Shown: positions 21,991 to 35,400, numbered from the stretch's first letter. The stretch is 64,000 nt of DNA from Agapanthus africanus (GCA_030015575.1 CM057338.1:632268189-632332188); one strand, 5' to 3'. Translations and numbers: made by a program. The notes: generated by a model from the letters alone, not told the origin.

Positions 21991-24205
21991 TGTAGGGTTA
22001 CTAGGCACTGTCACAAGGTTCTACAAGGCATCAACCATGCCAAAATCAAAATTTTCATGTGCCGAACAACCCTAACCAAGATCTTAAACTAGAGATTAGG
22101 CGAAACAAAGCAAGTAAACAACTTTACTTCTAAGAGTTAGGGATTACAACCTTTGTAGTCCGTTCCTTCACTTCTAAAGCTCCGTGTTGAGGTCCCTTCG
22201 CTGTGATCATCGAGTACCCGGACTCGAGAGAGGCTCCATGAAGAGAAAGATCCAAGATTGCTTCCGATCTTCGATAACAAAGATGATCTACTTTGAAGAA
22301 ACTCAAGCGCAAGCTTTTGCTTCACTAATCAAGTATTAGCAAAGCAAACACCCTAATCTAAGTGGCTAGAATAGATGAGGATGATGAAGTAGGAATTTAG
22401 CTCTCATTTGTTTTCTTTATCTCACTCAAAATCATCACATATGAAAAAGCTAGTGAAGCTTTTCATCAAGCAAGAAAGAAGAAGAAGATGATCAAATCCT
22501 TTTGTGATGAATAATGAAATTAAGTGTGTGGTTAGAAATGCAACCATGGGTTAAGTATGAAGACATAACCCATGTAGAGAATTAACTATGGTTAAAGGGT
22601 TGGGTTGGCTTAAAGAAATATCTTTGCAAAATATCATAAAATATCAAGGTCAAAGTCAAAGCTTCAAGAAACTTCTTGAAAGCATCATGAAAGTTTAACC
22701 CTAATCCAAACCCTAACCATATTTAAACTCCACAAATCATGTTGCATTTATAACCATAACAAGTTACAATATTATATATCACATATACAATATTTATTGT
22801 AACAAAATAAAATAATACAATTAACATATATCACATATATATCAATGTATTACCCGAGTGAGAAAAAGAATCTTTAAGTGATCTTATATTACTTAATGTA
22901 ATTTAATATATCAAATATATAATTATACATTAAATTATCGAATCAACACTTGATCCGATAATCCGGCTATTTCACAAATAACCGACTAATATAATCTGTA
23001 TCAGTTCATCGAATCAACACTTGATCCGATGACCCGGCTATATCACATATACCCGGCCGATATCACATATCGCGAGAATATAATACGGTATCGCATACAC
23101 GTATTATTCACGGTCCTGCACATATCACATATGTGCTCCTACTCCGTTTTTCCTGAGCCAGGAAACCTCTGTGTAGGACTCTAAAGAATCGTCAATACGC
23201 CGGCAGTAGGTGATGATCATATCAAACACCCACAAGCTGTAAGCGGTCAGCTAAACGTAACAGCCACCCAGGTATTGAGCAATCGGAAGATCAACAAGCA
23301 AGCCTATACATTCTCCCATGAATCCAACCAGTAACACTCCCGTACAGTCCGGTCTCTTCGCCTGATATGTCGCATATCTCGCCTAGGGGTGGTAAACGTC
23401 AGACCCCAGTAGCTTGATAAGTCGTGTCGATATGAGGTCCATAACAGTTTGAGAAATTAATGATAACACTTACCAGTAAATCTCAGCAACCCTGGCCAGG
23501 GATTTCCAGTTATAGCCAATCGAACACAGCGCAACATCAACTCCCTATACCGGGAGAGACGAATCCCCTCCTATCGCTCATTGCCTCCATGTGATTCGGG
23601 ACTGTACCCAAAAGCCACCGTTTTGCATGCCCTCTTGGACGTGGTATGATGGAAATCAAAGCACAGTGGGAATCACACAAGACTCTATGACGATCTCGGG
23701 TCTACAGGTTACTTTGTACTAGTGTCACCAGAGAACTGCCATCTGACGTGAGGTATAATACCATCTGGGAGTTCTCAGCGAGTCTGTCCAGTGTACCCAG
23801 TCTCCACTGAGCACCCGTATACCTTCTCTGATGTCAAACACCAATGGATATGGGATCATCCATCGCCCATCATATGGGTCAAGAAGCGCATACGCTAGTC
23901 TACTATGGAGTATCGATGCTCTGTCTCGATACTCCCACGACTAGGAACATTTGAAGGATGTACTTGGCGACTACACGGTCCCCACTAGTATGATCTGCAT
24001 CATAGTCCCGGTAGTCAAGTACTCATCCTAAGGGTTTTATCAATATGTAACATAGAGACAATCAGAGTACATGTTAAAATAAAGAGTAACCAGATAGCAT
24101 ACTATCATGTCGAGCAAGAAAGTCCTCCCTATATATGTCCAAGCATCCACTTCAATATACATCGTATGTACAGTAATGGCCTCTAGGGCATACATATAAC
24201 TAACA
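21991..24205 (-). repeat. A1 5' LTR (right copy)
   Basis: The LTR is 2,215 bp and carries an intact TGTAGGG terminus. It matches the left LTR closely throughout. Its palindromes include CGAGAATATAATACG with CGTATTATTCACG (23073-23112) and GCACATAT-CAC-ATATGTGC (23118-23136). Confidence 0.94.
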
Positions 24206-25640
24206 GCTAAGGCCAGGCTAATACGTTGGATCCTGTTGTTATAAGAATTTGATCTTGTCATCCGAGACAAGAGTGGATGTGAAAACGTAGTAGCTGACCA
24301 TCTTTCATGCATCTCTTCTTCACCAACGTTGACCGTGCTGATAAATGACTCATTTCCCGACGAACAGCTCTTGACCGTATCCTACGAACCTTGGTTCATG
24401 GATATTGTGAATTATCTAGCGACGAGACTTATTCCTAGCAATTGGTCGAAACAAGACAAACTTCGATTTCTATCCCAAGTAAAATACTTTTACTGGGATG
24501 AACCTTATTTGTTTAAGTATTGTTCCAATCAAATCATTCGCAGGCGTGTCCCTAACGATGAATTCAAGAGTGTGTTATCCTTTTATCATGATTAGGCATG
24601 CGGCGGTCACTTTGGACCTCGAAAAACGGCGGAGAAAGTTTTGCAATGTGGCTTTTATTGGCCAACACTATTTAAAGATGCTTATGATCATTGCAAAACT
24701 TGCCCGCGGTGTCAGCACTTGGGTCGGATTTCATGAAGAAATGAGATACCTCTCCAACCTATCTTGGTTGTGGAAATATTCGATGTTTGGGGTATTGATT
24801 TTATGGGCCCTTTTCCCAACTCTTTTGGGAATTTATATATCTTGTTAGCGGTTGATTACGTCTCGAAATGGGTGGAAGCAATACCGTGTCGCATTAATGA
24901 CAACAAGGCTGTCATTAAGTTCCTTAAAGAAAATATCTTTTCGTGATTCAGACACCCTCGCGCTATAATTAGCGACAACGGGACGCATTCCTGTAATCAG
25001 TCTTTTGAGGCTTTAATGCGGAAATATACTATCAACCACAAACTTTCTATGCCCTACCTTCCCCAAACAAGCGGGCAAGCTGAGATCTCAGATAGGCAAA
25101 TCAAACAAATTTTGGAGAAGACGGTTTCTAAAAACCGTAAAAATTGGTCAACCAAATTGACGGATGCTCTTTGGTCATTTCGCACCGCATATAAGACCGA
25201 TCTTGGTATGTCTCCATACCGTCTTGTGTTTGGGAAGGCATGCCACCTTCTTGTCGAGATCGAACATAAGGTAATGTGGGCTATTAAAGAGCTAAACTTC
25301 GATTTTGATCAAGCTAGCAGTTATCGGAAGCTGCAATTGAATGAGCTAAGCGAACTCCGCGATGGTGCTTACGATAATGCAGTGATAGTAAAGAACCGGA
25401 CTAAAGTGTTCCACGATAAAAAACCCTTTTAGAAAAACTTTCACACCGGGACAACAAGTCCTTCTTTGCGACTCACGACTCCATCTTCATCCGGGTAAGC
25501 TTAAATCTCGTTGGAAATGACCTTTTGTGGTGCGGTATGTACACTCGCACGGGGCAGTAGAAGTTGAAAATATAAAAACGGTTCAATTTTTAAAGTAAAT
25601 GGGCATAGATTAAAACCGTATTTCTCTGCTGACCCAGCGG
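24206..25640 (+). pseudogene. G1 RNase H end and integrase
   Basis: It resumes G1 after A1 with the RNase H tail (IRWILLLQEFDL, then ENVVADH near 24270-24300). The integrase zinc-binding region runs from FYHD and GGHFG (24580-24620) to a CKTCPRC motif near 24700. The catalytic triad is Asp at 24797 (GIDFMGPF), Asp at 24974 (SDNGTH) and Glu at 25082 (GQAEISDR), with the 35-residue D-E spacing of DD35E. The C-terminal part continues to about 25620 without a chromodomain. A TAG at 24593, a TGA at 24944 and frameshifts near 24730 and 25430 disable it. Integrase would insert the cDNA into the genome. Confidence 0.92.
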
Positions 25641-27051
25641 AGGAGCTCCTATTTTTACAAGAGCCACTTTATCATAACTAAATTCCTCTGCCTCACCTCC
25701 ATGTTTCGGTAACATTGTATCATCTTAAAGAATGGAGGTGAGTGAAAAAGGACTTAACTGAATATCTGTGCGTGCCAAAGAACAAGTTTGGGGGTACTCG
25801 TCATTTAACTATTATTTTAGCCCTATTATTGTCTCTCTTCAAGTCTACAGGTCTATGCTCTCAAAGGACAACATCAGTGAGGATACTGCTGAAAACAGGT
25901 TTGGGAGGAAGGTTTGTATTCACTGAATTATCTTTGGCACTGGGCATAAAATTTTTTTTATAATAAAAGAGTAGAAAGTGAAAATTTATATATGAAAGAT
26001 ATGAATAGTTTGAGAAAAAACAAGAAAGTTAGAGGTTTTCTTAAACGAAACTATTAATAAGTAGTTATGAGCTGTTGTCCTAAGGGTTAGTAAGATAAAG
26101 GAAATTGCTAATCTGAGGATAAAAATAAGTCTGAAAAATAGCCCCTATTCTTGAGGCCAAACATTTGAACGTTGATACCCTACTATACGCACTTACACAC
26201 ATCTTGAAACTTGGGATAGTAGAGGATACCTTGAAATGCTCTTGTCTAAAATCCTTATATATAAAAAAAAAGAAGAAGAAGAAGTATAAATGGCGATGAA
26301 GAAAAAAAATGAACACTGGTTTTGTAATTACCAAGGCAGCATAAAAAAATATAGCGAGGGTGTTATCACCTAGTGCCTTAGACCAGCTGGTTTGGGAGCC
26401 ACTGCTAAGCCTTAAGTGTTGCGAAACGAGGAATTACGCCTAAATGCGCAAGCACATTTTGTAATTGGTCGGTTAGTACCTTAAGAAGTATTAACGGCCA
26501 CATGAAGGATGTGTGAGCAATTTCATAAAATTTTTTTTCACCGACTAAATAGTACTTTGGAAGATGGACAAGAGTATGATAGCTTGAATTGAATTCTCTA
26601 AGTGTAAGAATGTCTTTTACACACACGTAGGGGTATATGATCAATGTTTGGAAGAAAGATCGGGAGGAAGACTAAAGGCGATGTTTTATTGAGGGATGAT
26701 GTGATTTCTAACATTTTTTCATGACCATTAAGATAGGGCTCATAGCAACTGAAAAACTGGTGTAGTTGAAAACTCTTATTTTCAAATTCTTTCTTTCATA
26801 ATTCTTATCTTTATATGTAACTTTCACTATCTTTTTTTTATTATAGGATTTTGTGGGTGTAATCCGCTGAAAACCCTCAGAAGACAACACTCCTCCTACT
26901 AGGGACACCTAGAGGTTTAACGACTTGTTGCACATGCTCAGTGCAATCGTGTTGCCTACGAAAGTGTGTTACTTAGTTTTTCTTTTTTCTTTTTCTCCTT
27001 CTCTTGAAAAACTAGTTTGCTCGGGACGATCAAAGTTAAGTTGGGGGTATT
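25641..27051 (+). other. G1 3' untranslated region and polypurine tract
   Basis: About 1.4 kb lie between integrase and the 3' LTR, where some Athila elements carry an env-like frame. The only plus-strand frame (25742-25963, 73 codons) shows no signal peptide or family I recognise. A poly(A)/GAA-rich tract occurs at 26265-26285. The run GTTGGGGGTATT at about 27040-27051 is the polypurine tract next to the LTR. Confidence 0.65.
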
Positions 27052-28637
27052 TGTTCAGTTGATAAAACAACACTTTTAATATGACATTTTCCTTACTATA
27101 TATATATATATATATAATAAAAGATGTTTATTATAAATATGACACATATAAAGGTTTATCCATAAAAATACTATTTTCATGTGTTTATATATTATAATTA
27201 ATATTATGAAGGGAAATGTAAGCATATAATATTCATGTAATATTTGGTCTATTTAAATATGCTTACCTTATTAAATATCTTTGACCAATTCTCTTAAAAC
27301 TAACATATCATGACAAATGGTTAACATAATATCTCAATAAAAACAAATTCTGCTAATATCATTTATTAAGATAATTGTGCAGGAATTATATCATGACTGA
27401 AGTTTCAAGGAAATCCAAGTTGGCGAGATCAAATCTGCCGAAGATATGCAAGTAAATTGAAGAAACCAATTCTGGCAGAAACGTAGAAAAGATTTTTAAA
27501 GTCTAGATACTCAAAAGATCACCAAGTACTACAGAGATGAAGCCCCAGAAAAATGAAGCTCTAAATCCCCTAACCAACAGCAGATCCACGGCCAAACCTA
27601 CCTAATGGCCGTGGTTCCGCCGCACTTCTGAGTTCCGCCGCACTTCTGAGGAGTTGGGATCTTGGATTTTTTGGGTAAGATCCTAACAGCTAGTTGCCTT
27701 ATTAGGAAACTAAATATTCTGGCTCTGTGACTGTAAATAAAGATCGAGAGCCTCTTGGAAAAATCATCAAACCGACGCGATCACGAAGTCCACGATTGCT
27801 TAAGAATCCTGGTTGATCATCGATGGTTCATCTACCTCCTTAGAATAGATCGAGAAGCAAACTAGGGTTTTGTAATCATTTTCTAAAGGAACAAAGTGTA
27901 CTTGATCTTGTTGATTAATAAAGGTAGTTGTTTTCTTATATCATTTTATTTTCTGTAGTTTTCAATATGATTTCCCTTTCTATCTTTTCTTTTCCCAACA
28001 TGCGTGAGTAATTCTCTGCTTGTTAGGGTTCGTAGGATTAGGGTAGATTAATGGATGATGAAGATCCTTAAACTCTTTTTACGTCCTATAAAGTTTATAA
28101 ACTTTATCAAAAGAATAGTTAACATCCTAATCGGGCGCGCTATCAATTCATGGATATTCACGACCACGATTAGAGATTAGATTAACAATTGTTTTGGTAA
28201 AGGCTAGACATGAACGGAGATCCATGTCAAGATAGGGGTTAAGAGTGGGAACCCTTTTCCCTCCAGAAACCCTAATCTACATGCATCACTGTCGATCCAG
28301 TTTTAAATCTATTAAAGGATAAAAAGAGTAAGCTTTAATTAATCATCTATGGCTACTAAATCTTAACGAACCTTACAAGCCCCCTTCTAATATAAAACCT
28401 ACATCCATAGTTAATCTATATCTATATCCTGCATCCGTGTTTGACGTAGATCTAGAACCTACAATCATTCTTCACCATTCTTTATTCTTCCTCCTTTCCT
28501 AATCAACATGCCTAAAGTAAGATTAAAAGATTCAACGTTTCCCTGAGGACGACCCGTACTCATCTCGGTCTAGCTACACGCGACACCGTTATTGATTGCG
28601 GTTATTCTACAAACACAACTTTAAAACAAACCAATCA
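27052..28637 (+). repeat. G1 3' LTR
   Basis: The LTR is 1,586 bp. It differs from the 5' LTR by scattered substitutions and by an 18-bp tandem duplication at 27614-27649 (unit GTTCCGCCGCACTTCTGA). GGTAG follows at 28638. Confidence 0.95.
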
Positions 28638-29562
28638 GGTAGTCTATATGCACATCCTATACAGGTCTCTAGTCGTAGGACTATCAAGACGGGGCATCGA
28701 TACTCCAGAGTAGACTAGTGTATATGCTTCTCATCCCAGCAGGGGAGATGGTCTGTCCCACAACCATTAGTATGTCGTACTGGAGATAGTATGCAGGTGC
28801 TCATTGGGTTATGAGTACACTGGACAGGAATCGTAGGGAGCTACTGGTGGGTGTTATACCTATCGTCGGGTAGCAGTTCCCAGGTGACATGAGTACAACT
28901 TAGTCCGTCGACTTGACACTGCTACTACGCCTCGAGTTTGTTCCTACTGTTCTTAGATTCCTACCCTACCACGACTCAAAGGAGTCATGCAAACAGGTAG
29001 TAGTTGGGTGCAGTCCCGAAGCACTTGGAGGTAGGGGCGGTTAGATAGGATTCGTCTTTCCTGGTATTGGGGGTTGATATCACGCTGTGTTCAGAAACCC
29101 ATTACACAAAGTCCATAGCCAAGGCAAGCGAGATTTACTGGTAGGTACTCCAGTAGTTTCTCTGGGTGTTTTGGGCTACACTCTGACATGACTTATATGC
29201 GATACTCTTAGACGAACAGACCAGGCTGTACGAAGATTGTCACAGATAGGCTCAGTAGGAATTCAGATGAGTTTGCTCATCGGCCTTCTTATCGACAGAT
29301 ACCTGGGTAGCCTTTATATGCAGCTAGTACCGCTGACGTGCTTGTGGTTAAACCCACTGCCAGTATAGTGTCGAGTCTTTAGAGTCCCACACAGAGGATT
29401 TCCCTGCATCGGGCAAAAGTTGTAGAGGCCGTATGGTTTTACGGCAGGGCTTCGATCACTTACGTGTACTTGTGCACGTACAATGTTTGGGCGGATAAAT
29501 CTAGTGGGCTTTGGTTTAAGCCGGATCCTAGTATTATATTGATGGATTATTTTCGTCTCTTT

Positions 29563-29590
29563 GTATTCGTATTCTTCGGAATACGGATAC
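29563..29590. repeat. 12-bp LTR hairpin with a TTCG loop (B1 copy)
   Basis: GTATTCGTATTC-TTCG-GAATACGGATAC pairs at 12 positions with one G-T wobble. The C-TTCG-G closing matches the unusually stable UUCG tetraloop if transcribed. Confidence 0.8.
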
Positions 29591-30310
29591 GGGTATGTAT
29601 ATACGGTTGAGAGGCATTCTCGTAATTTACTGGAGAAAGCTTCTAGAAGAAGACTCTTCATTTGGCTTTTAATCTTTTGATTAAATATTAATGAGGTGGA
29701 GGAAATGAGGTGGAGGTTTGTATTAAATGAAGCATGTCTCTTAATGTCTCATTGTGATGACTCACTCTTTAGATATTTTTGAAGCATGCTTGATATTTTG
29801 GTTAGACATTTTTATCTCCTCAATTATTAGTATGCTTCATTATTCTTCACAAGAGAGCCATCTTTATTCTATGCTCATTTCTTCACTAGTTTTTCCTCAA
29901 ATCCCCTTCTTCTTCCTCTAGCCTTTCATGTCTCATGAGTTGAGAAACCTAAGGCTATAAGAGACATACTAATCCATCTTCACTCTCTACATCATTTAGG
30001 CCATCTAGTTTAACGAACTAGGTGCCCTAGTTATCTCAGATTTGAGGTAGGAGCTCGGACTATAGACTCTAGGGTGAATCGTCTTTGATTTGAGGAGGCC
30101 GACGAGGAGGCATCGATCCGTTACGATCCTCAGAGCTTATGACGAGGAGGAGGACCGCAAAGAAGACCCGCAGGACATGGTATCGTAAGGTATAACTTCT
30201 TTCCGAGTAGTTAACCTCTTAGTAGTTTGGCTAGTTAGGGTTTAACATCGATCATGGAGTTCAAGTCGGTGTTGCGAGCTTTGAAAAATTGTTTTTTGCA
30301 TATTCTGCCT

Positions 30311-30328
30311 CCCCGCGAACCCGCGGGG
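30311..30328. repeat. GC-rich hairpin near the end of the B1 LTR
   Basis: CCCCGCG-AACC-CGCGGGG, identical to 5878-5895, 19 bases before the LTR terminus. Confidence 0.8.
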
Positions 30329-30348
30329 TACGCGACATCAACTTACAG

Positions 30349-30360
30349 TGGTATCAGAGA
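30349..30360 (+). promoter_or_regulatory. B1 primer binding site, initiator tRNA-Met
   Basis: TGGTATCAGAGA carries one change at the last base. Only seven more bases precede the C1 LTR, so the B1 leader is displaced or lost. Confidence 0.85.
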
Positions 30361-30367
30361 CTACTAA

Positions 30368-32492
30368 TGTAAGTGCACGGCGGCGCCCCGGCCTCCATCC
30401 CGAGGCCAAATGCGGAAGCGATGGTTAACTTTAATTTTCTTAAACCGGCATCACCGCGCACTAAAACCCGGATCATACCATTAACTAGTCCTAGCTAACT
30501 ACAAGATGGGAAGAGAGATATACCGAGTGATCCGAGTCATCCGGTCTTCTCGTCGTCGTCCCGATCTCCCCGCGGAATCTCCGGTCTCCACCTCGTCGCC
30601 GGAAGGGCACCACGTCGCCGGCTTCTTTTACGGGCTCCCGCCTCTATACCGAGGCAACTCGGGCACGAAGTTGGCGAGCCGACGTGCCCAAGGTTTGCTG
30701 TAGAATGTGTGTAGAACCTTGTGTCTCATTTGGGGTTTATAAAAGTTGCCCTATGGTGGAGGTAATGAACTTGGCTTTTGGAGATGGAACTTGTGGGGAT
30801 TTTACCAAGCCAAAAGAGATGAAAACCCCCACAACAAATTGGGACAGCCCCCCTTCAAGTGTGGCCGGCCATGCCTAAGGGAATGTGAGAGTGGAGTGGA
30901 AAAAAATGAGTGAGTCTCAACCATATCTAAGAGAGAGAAAAGGAGATGATGAAAAGAAATCATCATCAAACAAGAACAACACTCCACCAACCTCATCGTA
31001 ACTCCAAAGTCAAGCTATCATGAACCATCATGAAAGTCAAGGGTGGAAGAATAATCATGACACAAGAATATGCAAAGACCACCCTCCACAAATGCTTATT
31101 TGCACAAATGCAAATAAGCCCTCCTCCACCAATCTTCGGCCAATGAAAGAAACAAAGAAAATGGCCGAAACGGAAAGCAAACTGGCAACTCTAGAAAACT
31201 GGTCCCGTAATAAATTACAGGAAAACCCCGATACTGTGTATACACACCCGCATTTGTATTCCGACCGAAATACAAATGCAATGAAACAAAATCTACACTG
31301 TACTATACTAGGATCCGGCTTAAACCAAAGCCGGCTAGTATTATCCATCCGATCCTGATCCGTGCAATACCGCACGTATCTGATCGAACCCTGCCATATC
31401 TCCATACGGCCTCTACAGCTTTTCGCCCGAAAACTTGAGCAACTGAATGTGGGGGACTCTAAAGACTCGTCAACACCTTGGTTGTGGATTTAACCACTAG
31501 CACGTCAGAGGTATAAGACAATACGTAAAGGGCTACCAGGTATTGACCAAAAGGGACGTCGATGAGCGAACTCATCCTGACACCCTACTGAGCCTGTCAG
31601 TGACAATATCCGTACAGTCCGGTCCGTTCGTCTATGAGCATCGCATGGCGGGCCTAGGGGGTTGGTAAAGTCAGACCCCCAAAAGCGGTACAAGTCGTGT
31701 CGGAGTGTAGCCCAGAACACCCTGAGATACTACTGGAATACCTACCAGTAAATCTCCTGCCTCGGCCGAGGGCTTTGTGTAATGGCTCTCCTAGACACAG
31801 CGCGACCTCACCCCCAATACCGGGAGAGACGAACCCCTGAAGATCCGCTCACTGCCTCCATGTGGCTCGGGACTGTACCCAACTAAAACCTGTTTGCACG
31901 TCTCCTTTGAGCGTGGTAGGGTAGTAATCAAAGTACAGTAGGAACTCACACGAGAAAAATGACGATCCCCAGGTCGATGAACTAACCTGTACACATGTCA
32001 CCAGGGAACTGCTATCTGACGTCAGGTATAAGACCAACTAGCATGTTCCCGGCGAGTCCTGTCCGGTGTACTCATAACCCAATGAGCACCTGTATACATC
32101 TTAGGTGAACCAACTGACACCAGTGGCTTGTGAGACCGGCCACCGCCCCTCGTCGGGGTCTCGACTGTATACACTAGTCTACTCTGGAGAATCGATGCCC
32201 TGTCTCGAAACTCCCACGACTAGGGACCTTTTAAGGATGTGCTTATAGACCCCAGCTCCCACTTATATGATCGCCCAAATACTGCTGGTGGTCAAGCAAG
32301 AATCCTAGGGGATCTATCAACATGTAATAGGGACATGTCAGGTCACCTAAAGCAGTACACGATGATAAAGATAAACCAGATAGCATACTATCATCTTGAG
32401 TAAGACTGTCCTACCGGGATAGGTCCTCCCTCAATCATTGCAATCACGTGCCTGTGATCCAATAATTGACTCTGAGGGCACTATCTCCAACA
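30368..32492 (-). repeat. C1 3' LTR
   Basis: The LTR is 2,125 bp and runs TGTAAGTGCACGG to ATCTCCAACA on the plus strand. The C2 LTR (58652-60775) is the same length to within one base. It holds the hairpins at 31250-31279 and 31305-31341. Confidence 0.92.
31250..31341. repeat. Two adjacent palindromes in the C1 LTR
   Basis: GCATTTGTATT and AATACAAATGC (31250-31279) form a perfect 11-bp stem with an 8-base loop, the C counterpart of the B TTCG hairpin. At 31305-31341 ATACTAG/CTAGTAT encloses CCGGCTT-AAACCA-AAGCCGG, perfect outer and inner 7-bp stems with a GAT bulge. Confidence 0.82.
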
Positions 32493-35400
32493 ATCTCCCA
32501 TTTGCACTCAAGGCTAATTATTGCGATGTCGCATACTCACAACCCGTGTGATATCGAACACCCAACTCCTCTACTAGTCAGTTTCACAAAGCTCGTTTGC
32601 GAAACTATTGCGTTCGAGGAATAGCCTCGGTGAGTGGATCCGATTTGATGTTTCTTTCTATGTCTCTCTATATCTCAAGTTCGCGGAGAAACCCATCTTC
32701 CGAAATAAGCAATACCTATCTTAGAATATGTCTGGACGTCTGATGGGACCTAGCTCATAAGTGAACTCCAAATCCAAACTTCTTAGACTGTATTGTCAAC
32801 TGAACTTAATCAGTATCCTGCGCCATGCCTCCCTCAGTATTGCCTTGGATCACCTGTCCAAAATACTGCCCCTCGTCAGAAGGAAAAACTATAACTCTGA
32901 CAACCTCCTTGTCGTCCAGGTCACCTTGGAAGCCTGGAATGATAACTGTCTCCCGAATGAGGCTGTCGTTATCATATCCCTAGAACATCCACTTATGTTC
33001 TATAACAGCTTCCGACTGTTTCTCCAGGATTGGATCAATGTTAACTTATTGCATCAGTGCAAGAACAACATCTGGTGTGGTACTTGACATCTCATGATTG
33101 ACTCAATTGCCTAAGTAAGTGATCTGCCAATCATGTGCATCCCTCTCCCCTTTAGTCTGTAAGACACCTTTAGAGAGGGTGACTCCATCACTTGCAGGTA
33201 CATTACCGTGCCAGGAGTCGTCCATTCTAAATACTCTTAGAATGCTGTCTAAGTACCCTTAATTGGGAAACCACGCAAATCTAGATCTAAAACCATAGAT
33301 CTAGTAACCAGTATGTTTGATATAATGTCCAAGTCCTATGTGGAGAAACCACTGTGTGACGACCAAAGTATAACCGATCGTAGTATAGGAATATCACTTC
33401 CTACTCTGTGTATGTCATCCAAATACCAGGACATCACACCCTACTACCTTCTCAACAGATCCATCCCCTATTCTGATGAAGTCAAACCTATGACTGTCAC
33501 ATCAGAAATTGACGATCTATCTCCGCTACATCTGCTTTAGTCTATAAATAGACATAAGCTACCTGTCCACCAATGCTTCCGCTGCTCCCACTGACTACGA
33601 CAACCCTCTGACAGAGTCATATACACGTACACTTCTAAAGCTAGTTTAGAACGACGCTATACTCATCCTCCCGCTGGGTCTCGCAACCTGGAACAACAAC
33701 AATGGCAATTGTGGGTAAACAAGAACTTCCCTGTCACCGTCCTTGAGGCTACCGGAGTACCTCTCGGGTGCCTGAAGTTACCCACCTTATCTGCGGAGTG
33801 GCTAATGGAATGTCAATCCAGATTGAATCTTTAGGTTCCTTATCAAATCTTCAGTAATCGTTTGTGGTTCTGGAATCACTTCCAGTTCTACCATACTCCC
33901 ACTACTGTTTTCTGAAAAAATCCATTTTTAATAAAACTGTGGTGAGTCTAGAACAATATCACTATTGATCTTCCGGATGGTAGAAAGTCAACCCTCGTCA
34001 TAGCCTAGGTCAACCCACAAACAACTATTACAGAAACGTGCCTTGAGTTATCCAGAATCTGGTTTTAAGCATAAACCGGACAACTCCCCGTACCTTAACA
34101 TCGTTAAGATATGAACTGTTCTATATCCAATATAGAACCAGAGGCACTGATTTAATTGAACCAGATTCAAATCATGCAGCTATCTTTAGTGCATGTCAAC
34201 TAAATGGAAAGAGGCCGATCAGCGTTGCTCAACTTAGAAATGCTTCCAATTATGAGTAACCTGAAAGAGAAGCAAGTTCTCTTAACCATTACTATCAACT
34301 GAATACCATACACAAGTATCTACATCTTCGATCATCTTGAAGAATCCCGATACTTGCAATATCTGGTTCTCTACTTTATTCAAATACCTATAACTTCTCA
34401 AAATTCGAACCCTGTGTTTCCACGAAACACCTGTCTAAAAACTAGAGAAGTCATAAGTAAACCGAATATAGTACGAGGACCAACCCCTCTGTCCTGATGG
34501 ACCCTGGACAACATACAATACTCTGTATAAGTCTCTTGAGTCTGATAACTCATTCACTGTGTGTCGTAGGTTGAAAACTGTACTTATGGTTAAGAAGAAT
34601 TACACCGCTGTTTAATGCTCCTTACCTAACCATCCACTGATATAGGTAAATGTCAGAGACATAATTTCAAAAAGGTATATCTCACTCTATGAAAATAGAC
34701 GTACAGATATATCGATTTGAAATTGGTGCATAACAGCGGATATTCAAAACCAAAATATTTACCGACCGGCAAACAACCCAGGTGACTTCCTCAAATATCA
34801 CTGATTACAACGAATCTTGATATAATGAGGATGATCACCCAATTCCCAATAACTTACTCCCACCCATCATCTATAAAACCATACAGATGTGAGAATCATA
34901 CCCTAGAGTAAGGATTAATTGGGAAATCAGTTTTCCTTTAACTGTACACAGTGAAACTGAAACATTGAAATGTTTCGATGGGGTATCCCGGTATTCCTAG
35001 TAATGCCTCTTCCAGATTCACAACTGTAACCGTGTAATTCTTTGCCACCTTTCCAAATCCCTTTTTATGTCTTTAATCATCACCTTCTGCACACCCCTTA
35101 GGACAAATGGTTTTCTTCCTTCCCTTCCGTTCGGCACCAGCCTATGGTCTGGAAGAAGACTATCCAAAAAGCATAATGGCTGTACTGTCCTAATCCTAGT
35201 AGCACTCGCAATGCGAGAGAAGGTGAAGATAAAATACAACCGAATAAACCTTATTCCTATTTCTCCTGAACCAGAATTCATCCCCGAACTGGATCAAGTT
35301 CCTTTCGAGTTCGTATATAACCATACGATGGAGTATCCAATAAACTGTGGATCTTCGTAGTGATACGGAGTGTCCTGGAGAAATACAAAGGTGAAGTGGG

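Larger units (their letters stand above)
13836..24205 (-). mobile_element. A1: complete group A Ty1/copia element nested in G1
   Basis: It has two 2.2 kb LTRs (13836-16047 and 21991-24205), a primer site at 21977-21989 next to the right LTR, a polypurine tract beside the left LTR and a perfect 5-bp target duplication GCTAA (13831-13835, 24206-24210). Removing it rejoins the G1 RNase H reading. The left LTR terminus is TATAGGG instead of TGTAGGG, one substitution. Internal order in element direction is a long leader, structured repeats, degraded protease, integrase, reverse transcriptase and RNase H, the copia order. No gag is recognised. It inserted after G1. Confidence 0.95.
7126..28637 (+). 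mobile_element. G1: Ty3/gypsy Athila-type LTR retrotransposon, complete but dead, split by A1
   Basis: G1 has two LTRs (7126-8691 and 27052-28637, both TGTTC to AATCA), a 5-bp target duplication GGTAG, a tRNA-Asp primer site at 8694, degraded gag-pol and a polypurine tract at about 27036-27051. Without the A1 insertion it is about 11.1 kb, normal for Athila. The domain order is gag, protease, reverse transcriptase, RNase H, integrase, with no chromodomain. The FMDDFS and LLDLGAS motifs and the Asp primer site together support Athila. The LTRs differ by scattered substitutions, small indels and an 18-bp duplication, so the insertion is not very recent. No env-like frame is seen. Confidence 0.92.
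28643..30347 (+). mobile_element. B1: remainder of the group B 5' LTR
   Basis: It continues the LTR begun at 6875 across the G1 insertion. It carries the TTCG hairpin at 29563-29590 and the GC hairpin at 30311-30328, and ends CATCAACTTACA. A primer site follows after one base. Confidence 0.88.

Noticed and set aside
25742..25963. Possible env-like gene downstream of G1 integrase
   Set aside because: Only 73 codons, with no clear signal peptide, transmembrane pattern or similarity I can recognise.
30368..31358. Open frames on both strands in the C1 LTR (30506-30703, 31020-31358)
   Set aside because: They are not kept in C2 or C3, and the two strands overlap each other.
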